Source: Ephydatia muelleri
Taxonomy: Eukaryota > Porifera > Demospongiae > Spongillida > Spongillidae
Length of the DNA: 64,000 nucleotides
Reading direction: 5' to 3'
Assembly (NCBI GenBank): GCA_013339895.1
Contig: JABACO010000007.1
Location: 3,889,215-3,953,214 of the forward strand
In this document: positions 35,053-49,540 of the stretch, in pieces
Position numbering within the stretch: the first letter of the stretch is position 1
Layout of the letters: the number at the start of each line of letters is the position of its first letter
Position numbers and translations under genes: made by a program
Notes under the pieces: generated by a model
What the model was told of the DNA's origin: nothing
The model's input: the letters and a program-made list of their open reading frames with translations, nothing else
Database searches by the model: none

Positions 35053-35701
35053 ACGCATGTGTGGGAATTACTCAACAATCGACAAACATGATCTAACCTT
35101 AGCCTTTTCAAAAAAAAAAACAAACAAAAAAAAAAACAGGTACGAGAAGCTTCTCCTACAACGGACGCTGGACGCCATGGGTGACGTGGTGTACTGTCCC
35201 CGCCCATCCTGTCGCTGCACTGTCCTCAAGGACGAGGACTCCGACATGGCCATGTGTCCCAAGTGCCAGTTCGCCTTCTGCGTGCTCTGCAAGAGGGCGT
35301 GGCACGGGGTTTCCCCCTGCCGGGTCCTCCCCGAGGACCTGGACGAGCTGAAGACGGCCTACGACGCCTTGGACGAGGAAGGGCGTCGCGGGATGGAGGC
35401 CCAGTACGGGAAGGTCAACCTGGGACGCGCATTTGAGGAGCACGACTCTCGCAAGTGGATTGAGGGCAACTCGAGGGGCTGCCCCAACTGCCGTGCCAAC
35501 ATAGAGAAGACGTACGGGTGCAACAAGATGACTTGCACGTCCTGCCACACACACTTCTGCTGGCTGTGTGGCGCCGTGCTGTCCAGCCAGAACCCGTACC
35601 GGCACTTTCAGTTTGGGTTCACGGCTTGCTCAGGGAAGCTGTTTGAAGGGATGACTGCTGATGATTTGAACCGTGCTGAGTTGGAAGGGGAAGGTGATTA
35701 G
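32721..35701 (+). CDS. RNF14: RNF14-like RBR E3 ubiquitin ligase, three exons
   Basis: Exons 32,721-33,057, 33,938-34,426 and 35,140-35,701. Exon 1 and the start of exon 2 give an RWD domain: RDEMELLKAM, EFEWEEAEGVISGRLNATQT, LPPICLYFSLPADYPSQ, LSCKWLNFTQ, then HLDRMWAENQGSVVLYSWYQ, as in RNF14. RAVQDV leads to RING1 (CDVCFRSVLGSKC ... CGHTHCHDC ... CPSSSC). Exon 3 has the IBR (VVYCPRPSC ... MCPKCQFAFCVLC) and Rcat (CPNCRANIEKTYGCNKMTC), in which the cysteine of GCNKM is the expected catalytic thioester residue, and ends NPYRHF and a short tail. RNF14 transfers ubiquitin by the RING-HECT hybrid mechanism and acts in transcription coactivation and in clearing stalled ribosomes. Exons 1 and 2 each have one nucleotide too many, near 32,772-32,785 and 34,022-34,032; at the second site a 28-bp GT...AG stretch is an alternative reading. 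The start at 32,721 is the first ATG that fits. Confidence 0.88.
33140..33710. repeat. TG/TATG-rich tract in RNF14-like intron 1
   Basis: About 570 bp of GTATG/TGTGTA-type sequence, alternating purine and pyrimidine for long runs. Mirrors the TG-rich intron of the neighbouring DAZAP2 gene. Open frames in it (CV/YV-rich) are artefacts. Confidence 0.9.
34610..34700. repeat. Dispersed repeat fragment (pair of 43,485-43,580)
   Basis: CAGTAGCGCGCTGCAGG with surrounding blocks (TGTTGGAATCTC versus TGTTGGAACCAC; GCGGGTTTT) occurs here in RNF14-like intron 2 and again at about 43,485-43,580. SINE-like or MITE-like origin unclear. Confidence 0.55.
35004..35052. repeat. (GAT)n microsatellite in RNF14-like intron 2
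   Basis: Sixteen or so ATG/GAT trinucleotides. The apparent poly-Met or poly-Ser peptide is an artefact. Confidence 0.95.
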
Positions 35702-38700
35702 TGACTGATTGACAAGGCAGAATCGTTGCCTGGTATACAGCAGCAGTCTATCAGAATATTTGTACAGTGTACAGTTTTGGATTCATTTCCGCATGCAGGT
35801 TTCTGTGGGAATTATTTTAATTTTACATTTTTCTCATTGGTGCTTCCAATTATTACAATGTATTATTGTGTGACGCTATGCGCAAATGGCAGGCAGCAAC
35901 TGATGGTCAAAATTATTATAGCACTTTGAAGCGATATCTGTTAAATTCTAATCAGGCGTTGTAACTCCGAGTATCCACGTTGTAGACATAGAGGTTACAA
36001 CGTCCTGCATCTTCGAAGAATAGCGGTTAACTAACTAAGACGTCATAAGCATTTCAGTATACGGCAGGATTCCGGCGACCACAATGATGTCATTATTAAC
36101 GAAGTACGAAAGTGGATCGCGATTGCGTTGTGTATTAAAAGGCAGTGATTTTGCCCGTGCATGTACGTCGTGGATGGACATGGGAGCGGTTACCACCCCC
36201 CCCACCCCCCTCGGCCATGTTGAAATGACGCCACTGTTCACAAGCGCATTGATTTCGCGTGCCTGTAGTGCGTGGTGCGTGGATAAATTGTTTAGGTGAG
36301 TAGCATATATCAAAGGTGTAGATAGATCTTAAATTCATCGCGCTATGGATACTAGTACCTACCACGGCTACTCACGTGCCCATAAAATGATCAGTAGAGA
36401 AAGGAATGTGAAGGTCTTAGTGCTATAGGTTATAGTTCTTTGCAGGAACACCCATATTGGCTGTTAATTAGGGCGATGTATTCATCCGCCCATCCCGCCT
36501 CTCCAGCAACAGTCAATACTGTCTCAATTTGGCCCGTCCTCCTTCAAAAAAAAAAAAAACAGCGCGCTTGGGCAGCAGAGTTCGCTAAGACCTTGAAACA
36601 GTTGCGAACGCTAGCTTAGTTTAAGGCGGAGAATGGGTGGGGGAATGGACGCGGGTTGCATGCAATAATGGCGCGAATCGAGTGGACTTTACCACAACTG
36701 TATCTCCGTAACAAATTAACGAACAGAATAAATCAATAGTGACAGGATCCATCTACGTGCGCACCGAATTTGAAAGCGATCACATGAAGATGTGGCGGTT
36801 TGAAACCCATGGGGTATCGGACCTCGTAACGTCGGCATTGTTAATTCTGTTGCAAGACATCATGCAAAATAATATTTCACATAGAGAAATGGTGTAGTAT
36901 GATTTGTTGAAAATAGTGTAAACCGTTAGGAAGTTCTGGCGATTCAGGGGCAAGGCATTTTTATAACTTTTATACTATCTAGGTTAACTTGACTGTTATA
37001 GGACTTATTTTAGTGTATATAATAATAATAATAATAATGTGCATTCTTTTGTGTATTCCCCATAAATGATACGACATTTTCGTAGAAATCATCCCAATTA
37101 TCTCGTACATTCACACGCCTCCAAACAGGTGTTAAATTATCAGAACCTCGTCCAACATTATATAGGTGTGTAACTGAAACATTCGAAACTGAACTGAAAC
37201 CTTCGAATCTGAACAGTTTAATACTCCGCCGTAGAATAAGCAAAACTGACAAACAGTGCGGCTAGGGAATACGATCCGGCGAGGGGGAGGAGGGGGGGGG
37301 GGGATCATATTTCCTAGGGATATGAGTCCTGTTAATTACCATGCAGGGAGGAGTACCTTATTCTCTATGGAATACGCGGATCAGTCGAAAATTGCCTCGG
37401 ACTGTAATGCCTATGACACTGGCACATGTCCTGTGTAATACATTTTTCTGTCGTTTGAGGAACGAATTAGACAGAAAATATGCTCCCAGCAGAATATGTG
37501 GAGGCGTAGCCTACATGCATGTCATATATGTATATGTTGTGCATGCAGCGTACATGTAAGCATGTAGATGGATAAGGATGGACTTAGGGGTGTATGTGAA
37601 TGTGCAGCTGTAGATATGAGGTGATGGAGAGCACATTATCTGTACAATGAGTCTTCAGCTGGGTGTATACGTGGGCATTTGGGCTTACATATAAGATTGG
37701 GGAATGTCACTCTAGGCACATTGTGCACAGCCACCTCCCTATTATGAGCAAGCAGGTGTACGTATATGACGGGAGTTCGAGTGAGCAACACAAGATGTGG
37801 CAAAAAACTCTGCATTGATTTCATGAATTATTTGAGCATTTTTGAACTCGCCTTTTTAAGGGTTTTTTTTCCAGGAGGAAGTGTGGGTTCACTTTCTCTA
37901 ATATAGGCAAAAAATAGTTGGCCCCTGTGCTGGCAGTATGTGTTGTACAGTGTACATCGTGTGCTGAATGTGAAGTAGTGCTGGTGGCATGCACAACGCT
38001 GCACCAATATTGAAAGAATGGATATATATTCATGGCGGAGGCATTAGACGCTGGGAGTAGCCATTTCTGGCACAGTCCCTGACCTTCAATAGCTATAGCG
38101 TCTTGACCGTCAAATTATCAATAATATCCTTCATGCAAACACACCAAACAAGCATAAGACAGTAAGGTCTTTTTGTTCCTACTTTTTTTTTTTGCTTTGA
38201 TTTTAGCCGCCATTAATTTTCGATGTACTCATTGACGCATCGTAAAAAACGCCCGAGGCTCACAAAACAAAAGGTCTGCAGAACTGTAGGGATGGACGAG
38301 CCAGACGTGTGTGTATAGGAGTCGCTGCCTGCAAGCAAGAATACACTAGGAGAACCCAAACTAATTGACCATCCGTTGCGATTTGCATAGTGTACGTATA
38401 TCGATTAATGAATTCGTTTTGTGCCAAATATGACACAGAATTTAAAGACTCTTAGAAAAATTATACTAATTTGAGAGTTTTCTTGTTCTAATGAACTGGG
38501 CTCCAGGAATTGCAATTAGGAATTTAGTTTAGAATATCGAATTGGTGACACCACACCTCTTGTGCCTTGAAGGAAGTAGCGGGGAATTCGCTAATCCAAA
38601 TCTCTGGGGGTCATGTTGGTAGTGATAAAACCTTTCAGTACCAATATGGATGTGGTGAAATTGATACACGACGAATTTTTCAAAATGCACACATGTCCAA

Positions 38701-39320
38701 CGTGGACCACCCGATAATACCGCAACAGAACTGCATTTTAGAAAGATTAAGAGACAGATATACGCATGCAGTGCAGGTTGAAATGAGAGATAATAGATAT
38801 CGTGAATTAATTCGATTTCAGAGTCCTGCCTAGGTAAGCGAGGACCGTAGATCATATGCTGTGTGAGGGTAGAGGCACCTTGGACTCTATACAGTATATG
38901 CCTTACCTGTGGGGACGGGGTACTCTAGTTCGCGCTACCCGCGGGTACCGTGTACTGTATTATACATGTATATCTAGAGTACATATCGGGCAAGAGGTTG
39001 AGGTCACGCATATACGGCATTATATTTCTCAATGTGGATCACAAGGAATCTGATCTGAAACGACCTTTCTGTAATAACACGACGACCTTAATTTTCTATA
39101 ATATCACATGCCTGCACGAACGCGTAATATTGGTAGTTATCAAGACCTATTCCCGCCGACGAAGTGATGCAATGCGATAATTAAATTGTGGTAGCTGGTA
39201 TTTGTCTTCAGTTTAGACATGAAATGCTTAATTGTGATGTGGTGAAAAAGAGAAGTTACGATTTGGGGTATAGATTTTTAAGCAATAATAAATCTGTAAT
39301 ATCACAATTTCTGGATATGA
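35702..39320. other. Long intergenic region
   Basis: About 3.6 kb without a recognised gene. It contains a G-rich tract at about 37,279-37,301, a short (AAT)n at about 37,020 and A and T homopolymers. One frame at 38,567-38,833 (+) gives an 88-residue peptide with no family resemblance I can name and no supporting splice signals. Confidence 0.35.
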
Positions 39321-40048
39321 TTCTTACGTAGGCAACCGTAGAGACTCTATATCCATTAATGATACTGTATACTATATCGTATAGGGCGTGAATAAAGCAT
39401 CATGCAGTTATACGATTATGAGACACTCGATGCGTGTTGTCTCGCATATCAAAACACCAGTACACACATATGGTAAAAAAAATTTCCCTTCTAGTTTACT
39501 AGCGCCGACAAAAGGCACTGCCTTGAGCATTGTTGTCGAGAATATCGCCCCACTAGACAGTAGAAGCCCGAAAGCATTATGCTTATTAAATTAGTGGAGC
39601 CTTACTCTCCTGCTGACAAACACGCAGAACTGCAGTGTAGGTGCGCATGCGCATTGGTACAAGCAACACTGCACTGTGACATCGTAAGGGTATCATACTA
39701 CTCTACAAATGCAAGGTGTCCATGCAGAGTATAAAGCTTCTATACCATGCCGTGCAGAACTTGTTGTAGGTAAAGAATAAGTAGGACCCTCCCAATCTTA
39801 ATACGTTACTCCTGTGTACAGACAAATATAAAAGTTTTGAACACAAGAACAAATACGTGCATGCACGCATGCGTGCATACATCCATGGGTGTGTGTTGTG
39901 AAACTAAATGTGAATGTATTTTTTGGACCCTGCCTACATCATGCAGGAAGTTGAGACTTGTACAGTCGCACCCAACGCCCGCTAACACACATTTGTTTAA
40001 TTTTGCGTCTTGCAAAAGTGACAGCAACGGTCGCACGTAAAAATCTCT

Positions 40049-40055
40049 TATAAAA
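40049..40055 (+). promoter_or_regulatory. TATA box of collagen A
   Basis: TATAAAA, 57 bp before the ATG, followed by ACTCCTCGCTCGAAGCA. The same TATA and downstream block precede collagen B. Confidence 0.75.
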
Positions 40056-40111
40056 ACTCCTCGCTCGAAGCATCGGCACATGCAAGCAGCTCTTTTTCGG
40101 AAACGGAGAAG

Positions 40112-42275
<2,164 letters not shown>

Positions 42276-43215
42276 GCGATGCGTATTCTCCGCCAGAGAT
42301 CTAATTGCTGCATGTGTATGAATTGTATGCAAATAACTATTGAAAGATTATTCGCAATTTATTTCAAGCTATCTCAAGATTTTCATTCAAAATCTGGCTC
42401 AAAGACCATCATCATATATCGATGAATATGACCAAGCGTATTGAACTGGACGATGAAATAGCAATAGTATGCACACTAAGGGAGCACTTTGACACATTTC
42501 GAGTGTAGGATTGCTGCATGGTGCAAAAGAGAAGAAAACAAGTGATAGGATTTTTACAGTGGGCCTAATAGTAGCAGTCGTATATTTATAGCAAATAAGC
42601 TAAATTTAGTACTGTTTATTTGGTGGATCCTATCAACTCAAACTGTAACTTGTTTATATACAATGTAGCTGCTTTTTTGCACCACCAAACCACCAATTAT
42701 ACAACTTATAGATAACGTTTCGATAGACAACATTTTAAACATAGCTGTTAATAAAATTAAGATAAACATTCACGACTGGGTGACTGATCCGCACACACAT
42801 ACATGTATACACCTACCGGTATACCAGAACAGCCACTCACATGAGGTCTAAGCACACGACGCGCATTTTAAAAAGCCGAGCTGTTGCGAAGCATGAAATA
42901 CATTACGTCCCCCTCTACTTCCCTTCGATCCAACACCACCTCGTACACTTGAACGCTTCATCGTTAGAACGACGTCGACAGCTTAATTGGCGATCCATGC
43001 TTACTGAATGATTCACGTCTAATCAGATTTATGTCTGTATGACGTGTGATTTGAAATTGTACTACAAATGATATTAATTTTTATGTATACCTTTGCTTTA
43101 TTTCTAATGCATACTGACACATGTCTGTTGTAACAGTGCTATACTTGTTTCGTTTTGTATCACCATCTTATATATTCTTGATAGAGAAGTTGTCATTGTA
43201 CTTGTTTTTTTACGC

Positions 43216-43255
<40 letters not shown>

Positions 43256-44010
43256 TTCGTCCCCCAGCCTTTCCCTATAGGATCTCTGAGCAGTATTGGT
43301 ACATGTAGCTTCAGTTTGTAAGTACATTTCAGTATGGTTGTATTGGCACTAGACTTCTATTTAGTTCGCCCTTGAACTCGGTGTCTGTTGGTAACGTGCT
43401 ACCTACACCGCGGCTAAATGCATGAGAAGATAATATTACGTTCTGCTCAGTGACAGATAATTCTGTTAGAATAGAACACTATGAAACGGTATTCGGCTTC
43501 TGATGTTGGAACCACAGTAGCGCGCTGCAGGTGGGCTGCAGTTAAGAATGACGTAATGCAGAGCACGTGCGGGTTTTAGGCATCGTTGGGCTAATCTCGG
43601 TCCCAGACACAACGAACATAGCTGCGGATGGATCACATAACTAGCTGCTATCAAAATAAAGTTATTGGCTTAAACACTTAGATAAATGAACGCTCCGGTT
43701 TCATCCCGTACCCCGTGAGAATATCAATTATACTTGTGACACTATTTTTATTGCGTACATGTAAATGTCTATCCGAACTTGTTTAGATTCTTGAAGAGAC
43801 TCTGCTTTGCGCTAAAGGGAGTCGGGTTGTACCGGCTACTCTCACCTCCTCCCAATTTCTACTCAGACCAACATTACGTAAGCATCGCATGCACTCGAAA
43901 AACAAAAACTCGCAAAATCATTTAGGAATTATAACAGTATAAATCCTACGTGTAGGATTTTATAATGTCCAATCACACACTGAGAAGGAGGCGTTGAAAA
44001 TCACAATACC
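42276..44010. other. Intergenic between the two collagen units
   Basis: AATAAAATT at about 42,750 may be a polyadenylation signal of collagen A. A C homopolymer lies at about 43,218-43,254, and 43,485-43,580 is the second copy of the dispersed repeat found at 34,610-34,700. No gene recognised. Confidence 0.4.
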
Positions 44011-44754
44011 GTCGGCGTAAAGCAACCGTAGAGACTCCACATCCATTGATGACACTGTACTGATCGAGTTAGAGCTTTGTATCGTCATGCATGCATGTTT
44101 ACGCACGCGCTTCACTAGTACACATAGGGGGAGAAAATCCCTTCTTGTTTACTAGCGCTGACAAAAGGCACAGCCTTGAGCATTGTTGTCGGGAGACAAT
44201 AGAAGCCAGAAAGCTTTATGCTCATTAAATTAGTGGAGCCTTATCTATTGAACGCATGTAGTGCGCATGCGCATTTACATGTATATTGCCGTGAGCAACG
44301 TAAACAATTCATGCTACTCTAGCATTATATATTTTTTATTCATATAGTAATTTAGTGAGTAGCGTAGAGTGCATGTGTCCATCTGAACCGGCTAATCATA
44401 TAACAATAAAACGGCATATTACACATGTCTGATGCTTGATGGTGTCAAGCGCAGGTCCCTCTACAGTTAGGTGGTTTGGGACTTCGGTCCCTCTCCCCAT
44501 CATGCCAGTGCAGCATTCATTGCATCAAATTCTTCCTCTGGATGATGTCATAATGAGGATGCACATTTGAATCGTGCTATCAGTGATATGTTTTATGAGC
44601 AAGTCGCATTCCCTGAGATGATTTCTCACCTCTTTACCTTGCATAGTCCGAAAGTTTTATCATCGAAACTAGATGGCTTTCAATCCCAGCAACTTATAGA
44701 AAATTTCAGCTACTAATAAGCATGCATGGCTTTCTGTAATACCCTCCACAGTGC

Positions 44755-45330
44755 TATGTAGGCATTCATCTTGAACCAGAGGAGTTCCACATTGCAGTGA
44801 AGTGGTGGCTGGGCTTAGACATCCCGTATGGATCTCAACGTGCACTATGCCCTGGTAGCTCTCTGGACACTTGTAAAAGAGGGGCCGGGCCGATGCTACA
44901 TTTCGCCATAATTAAGCTTCGAGACATCTTGTTGGAATCCTTACACAGTGCACATTTATCAGTCCAAGCGGAAGTAGGGCTCAACACAGACCCCTCCCAC
45001 CAGTCAAGACCGGCAGATATTATTGTACAGGACTGTGATCAAGAAAGCCAGCTGCCTTTGACATCTGTGTTGTCTCATCTTTAAACTCAAATGTTTTGTC
45101 TGCAGTGGGAGCAACAGCAGGGCATGCAGCATCAGAGGCAGCTGAGCTGAGAAAACACACTGCCAGTGATGCAAAGTGCGCTGAGTTGGGGTGGGTGTCT
45201 CATCCCTCTAGTGGTGGAGTCTTACGAGGCATGGGGCAAGGAGGCTCAACAGTGTTTATCTCGACTTGTGTCTCGCCTTGATATCCACAACTTCTATGGC
45301 ACCTTTGAACTTTATATGCATCTTCCTGAT
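44755..45330 (+). mobile_element. Retrotransposon fragment, probably non-LTR
   Basis: Frames encode RDILLESLHSAHLSVQAEVG, SRPADIIVQD, and AGHAASEAAELRKHTASDAK with CAELGW, LVVESYEAWGKEAQQCLS. From memory, this pattern is common downstream of reverse transcriptase in retrotransposon proteins of cnidarians and sponges. The reverse transcriptase itself is not here. It is a short, broken, old fragment. The exact family is uncertain. Confidence 0.55.
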
Positions 45331-45859
45331 GAGGGCGGACTCCAGGGCATTATAATTACATGTATACATGTATGCTCAATGCACTAATAAAAAGCAAGAG
45401 CTTCTGTCCTATACATCGATACCAAGACTGTTGCCTCAGCCCGATCTATTTAAGCGACTTGTTGAACCTAGAATATTATATTGCCTTTGCCAAGCCCTAA
45501 AGACAATATTTGATTGTCCCAATGGAACTTTTGTCGTCCTAGCGTCGTTTCCTCTAGTTTTGTTCTGTTTGTTTACGTTTATGTCTTCTATTAAATGAAT
45601 GGTAAATCCCCAAAGATAAAATTATAGCAGCTTGCATATCAGCATGTGTACCAGACACGTCTTATACATTTTCTCCTATTCTACAGTAAGCAAGAGAAAT
45701 GGTACAATTTACCTACCTATAGTTCAACATAATGTAGTGACATGGGTGTGCACATGTACACATGCATGCATGCGTTCAGGCACTGCATAACGGCTACTGT
45801 TTCTGATGCTTTGGCGCACGTGGGGTATGGGTTGCGGCTGGTATAACAACACGTGTAAA

Positions 45860-46106
45860 TAGGATCGTTTCCGCGAAAAGGATGCTTTTTCAAGATTTCT
45901 ATATATATTCTAGAAGTCTGAAATGTCCTCTACACATTTCTTCCTACCCAAGGAGAATCGGAGTATCCGTCTTGGAGTTGTAAGGCTCTGCATTTTTAAT
46001 TACCCATACATTTCAACACACGTGCAGGCGTTACATTTCTATTGCGCGTACTGGAAATTGTATAATGTATGTGTCAGTTAGGTTCCTTTTCGCGGTAACG
46101 ATCCCA
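45860..46106. mobile_element. TIR MITE family 2, copy 4
   Basis: Ends TAGGATCGTTTCCGCGAAAA and TTCCTTTTCGCGGTAACGAT-CCCA; the interior (TTGGAGTTGTAAGGCTCTGC) matches copy 2. Confidence 0.82.
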
Positions 46107-46233
46107 TATATGCGTGTACATGTATAATTATACCACATATGATTATAATGTGAATCGCCTAGTGCCACCCAGAATAAGCCGGTATACTGTATATGAATAC
46201 ACTGCGTACAGTACGTAGTATAGCGCGCATTCT

Positions 46234-46353
46234 ACACAGCAAAAACAGATTGATGCATGTCACTCGAAATCAATAATAGGGCACTCGTTTTTTGAAAAAC
46301 GAGTGTCCTATTATCGATTTCGAGTGACATGCATCTATCTGTTTTTGCTGTGT
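46234..46353. repeat. 120-bp near-perfect palindrome
   Basis: ACACAGCAAAAACAGAT...ACTCGTTTTTTGAAAAACGAGT...ATCTGTTTTTGCTGTGT: two 60-base arms with only a few mismatches and almost no loop. It lies just upstream of collagen B and is absent from the matching place in unit A. Probably a foldback element. Confidence 0.88.
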
Positions 46354-46615
46354 AAGCACATGCAATGGGGCCACTTCCACGCCCCGCAGAACTTGATGTA
46401 AAGAATGAATACGACCTTCCCAATCTTAATATATGCATGCATGCACGGTTGCGTGTGTGTTGCGCAACGAATGCAGCATAATGCATTTATTTTCTGGATC
46501 CTGCCTACTTGATTCAGGAAGTTGAGACTTTCACGGTCACACCCGACGTCGGCGAACACTTAATTTTGCGTCTTGCAAAATTGACAGCACGTTCGCACGT
46601 ATCACAAAAATCTAG

Positions 46616-46622
46616 TATAAAA
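46616..46622 (+). promoter_or_regulatory. TATA box of collagen B
   Basis: TATAAAA, 55 bp before the ATG at 46,677, followed by the same ACTCCTCGCTCGAAGCA block as in collagen A. Confidence 0.75.
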
Positions 46623-46676
46623 ACTCCTCGCTCGAAGCACATCGGCACAAACACCTCTTTTTCAGAAACGGAGAAG

Positions 46677-48934
46677 ATGATGTTGAGTACCGTCACTGCG
46701 GCCATTTGTGTGCTGCACCTTGCGGCCGCTAATGTAGTGTACCAGCCTCCTCCACCACCCTATCCTCCAACAACGTATCCTCCTGCCACTGTGTCACCCT
46801 GCAAAGGATATTGCCCTCCGGGACCGCCCGGACACCCTGGTAAGCCGTGCATGCAGCGCGCTAAATAGGAAATTTAATATATATGGCGCCGAAAGCGCCC
46901 TCGTCCAGTGGTCGTGCAGTGGTCGTTGACGGCCAAAACATTGCTAAAAAATTTTAGTGTATGACGGGTGCTTTTTGACACCGGATTCGGATTCCGGGTG
47001 CAAATTGACCTGGTCCCTGGCGCCTTCGGCCCTAAACCTAAACCCTACACCCTAAATAAATATCCTAACAGCGTCAATGCCGCGTTTTGTCAAGTTATCT
47101 GGTTATCGGGTAACTATATCGACCCCTTTCTTGTGTCATGTGATCGCTCCGTAGTCTGACATACGTCAGTATCACACAATATAAATCAATACACGTCCGC
47201 TATGTTGATTCACAGCTTTTACGGAAATATCCGAGTGACGAACAGGGTCTATAGCCATGCATGACTAGAGCATGTAACATCATGCACTTGCATATATGCG
47301 GCTGCAGGTGACAAAGGAGACACCGGAGCTCCGGGTTACCCCGGTGCTGATGGAAAACCAGGCAGCCAGGGACCTCCAGGACCCCCAGGGTACAAGGGAG
47401 ACAAAGGAGATACCGGACTCCCGGGAGCCCCCGGTGTGCAAGGACCCCCTGGAGACAAAGGTAGAAATGATTAGGCGCACTCGGCGGGTGCGGACTCAAT
47501 TACATAAGGTTCATTCTAAAGGCGAAAAGGGAGATAAAGGAATATGCATCTACCCACCACATCCTCCATGTCAAATCTGCCCCCGTGGACCCCCTGGACT
47601 CCCAGGAGACAAAGGTGCCCCCGGCGAACCAGGCAAGCCTGGAGAACGTGGCTATCCTGGGGAACCAGGGAAGAAAGGAGATCAGGGAGCACCTGGCCAT
47701 CCTGGGCTACCTGGAACCCCAGGTCAACCTGGAAAAGACGGTACGTACATGTACGCGTGTATTCAAAGTGATATTCTAAGCATTTACTGGGAGGGCTCTA
47801 TGTAGAATGAATATTATAGATCATTCAATTTCCTCTTCCTCCTCCCTATCATCGTTCCTAATACCCACAGGAGAGAAGGGTGATAAAGGAGACAAAGGAG
47901 ACCAAGGATATCCTGGAACCAAGGGAGACAAGGGGGAGAAAGGAGATAAGGGAGAGAAGGGAGACAAGGGAGAACCAGGAGTGAAGGGTCCTCCTGGAGA
48001 GCCAGGAAAGGACGGCAAGAATGGAGAAAAGGGAGACAAAGGAGACAAAGGAGATGCTGGAACACCAGGACAGCCTGGTAGGCAGATGTATAGAAGCTGA
48101 CGAGAAATGTGCATTTAACATGAACACTTTAACAGGACATGATGGCAGAGATGGTGAGAAAGGTAAGCCTGGAGCACCCGGCACTCCTGGCCTACCCCGG
48201 TACGGATGGAACTAACGGAACGCCTGGCCAGAAGGGTGACGTGGGCCTACCTGGCCCCCCGGGAGCTCCTGGACCACAAGGTAAAACTTTGTGCTCGATC
48301 AGTGAACATGTAATTTGCCTATACGCGTAAGAACGTAAAGCATGAGCCGGAACCCGAACTGATAGTGAATCATCCGCATGCATACTTATTCCTTGTACGG
48401 TATTACCATATATCATGCATCATTGTTTTCTACATCGGGAATGCACACGCAGGATCCGAGCTTTACATCAAGTGGGGAAGCAAGGATTGCCTGAATGGTG
48501 AAGTCAATTTGTTCTCTGGACATATCGTCACCAGCAACAACCTCAAGGATGTCGACGGAGATTTCATCTGCCTTCCCAATGAACACAACGCGTACCCAAC
48601 GCGCATACAGAATGCTAAGCTGAATCTGGAGGACGTCAACGATGCAAAGGGAAAGAATATTCCCTGCGCGGCCTGCGTGGTTAGGAATCGATCCATTATC
48701 TTCACCTTCACCGATACCACCACCTGCCCTCAAAAATGGTCTGTGGAATATGTGGGATTCTTGGCGTCAAACCCAGAGAATCCGGGAGAGAACATCTGTG
48801 TCGACACGGCGACCAGTAATGGGCTCCTAACCTACCCATCTAAGGATCTGGCTGTGATTGCTACGGGATCCTACAATGCTTACGACGCGTACAAGCAGCA
48901 GGATGCAGTGTCTTGCGTCGTGTGCTCAATTTGA
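46677..48934 (+). CDS. Short-chain collagen B (C4-like), six exons, one frame break
   Basis: Exons 46,677-46,839; 47,308-47,460; 47,522-47,740; 47,871-48,077; 48,136-48,280; 48,453-48,934, with the same phase-1 splice pattern as collagen A. Signal peptide ([18 protein letters not shown]), CKGYCPPG, Gly-X-Y helix, cysteine insert in exon 3 ([16 protein letters not shown]) and C4-type C-terminal domain are all present and very close to A. The exon 1 Pro/Thr/Tyr segment is short, with one PPTTYPP unit. Exon 5 has 145 nt instead of 144: CTACCCCGG here against CTTCCCGG in A (about 48,190-48,200), which shifts the frame in the helix. If real, B is a recent pseudogene or a truncated product lacking the C-terminal domain; if it is a sequence error, B is a functional paralogue. 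The conserved C-terminal exon favours recent loss or error. Confidence 0.85.
46864..47105. repeat. Insertion in collagen B intron 1 with telomere-like repeats
   Basis: Intron 1 of B has about 240 bp absent from intron 1 of A. The insert holds GGCGCCGAAAGCGCC and GGCGCCTTCGGCCC hairpins and, at 47,030-47,056, four units like CCCTAAA (CCCTAAA, CCTAAA, CCCTACA, CCCTAAA). Confidence 0.65.
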
Positions 48935-49540
48935 ATGAAACTGCGCGAATGAACGTTCACATTTCCCATATGCTGTACTGTATATGTGCTTTGTACAACC
49001 GTAAATTATAGAGTGCATGAAGGAATTAATTTTATTAGAATTAGTGCCTCTCATGACATGCTGTTCAAAATCTGTTGCAAATCGTCACCTTGGGTTCGAT
49101 GACCCAGCTTATTGAACTTGAGGAATAAGAAACCACATTAAGCACACTGCAGTACTAAGCTTTGTCACGTGCATCATTGGTGAGGTATTGGAAACCACAA
49201 ATTATTGGGGATGTAGAACTGCTGTTGTAAAAGCAAGGAATAATTGTTAGAGTGGTGCCGATTTATTGATGTAACAGTCCTACATTTAGCAAACAACCTT
49301 TACTAGCAAAATTTAGTGCTGTTTATTTGGTAGATCCTATCAAACCAAACTGCAAGTACAAGGCCCTTAGGGTTTACTAATTAGGGTGGCGCCGGAATTC
49401 AATTACATGAGTCTGGTATGAGAGACTCCACTCACGTGCACAAGCAGTTGCCATGCAACCCTGTTAATTGCTGAATATTACTCAACTCTTTAGATGCATA
49501 CAAACAATACAGCTACGGGCTCTGAGCCGTAAATAATACA

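Larger units (their letters stand above)
44020..49350 (+). repeat. Segmental duplication, unit B (collagen B)
   Basis: Second unit of the collagen duplication, larger than unit A because about 2 kb of extra DNA (44.3-46.2 kb, with a retrotransposon fragment, a MITE and a foldback) and a 240-bp intron insertion are present. Confidence 0.8.

Noticed and set aside
38567-38833. 88-codon plus-strand open frame in the long intergenic region
   Set aside because: No homology I can name, no splice or promoter support, and composition is not clearly coding.
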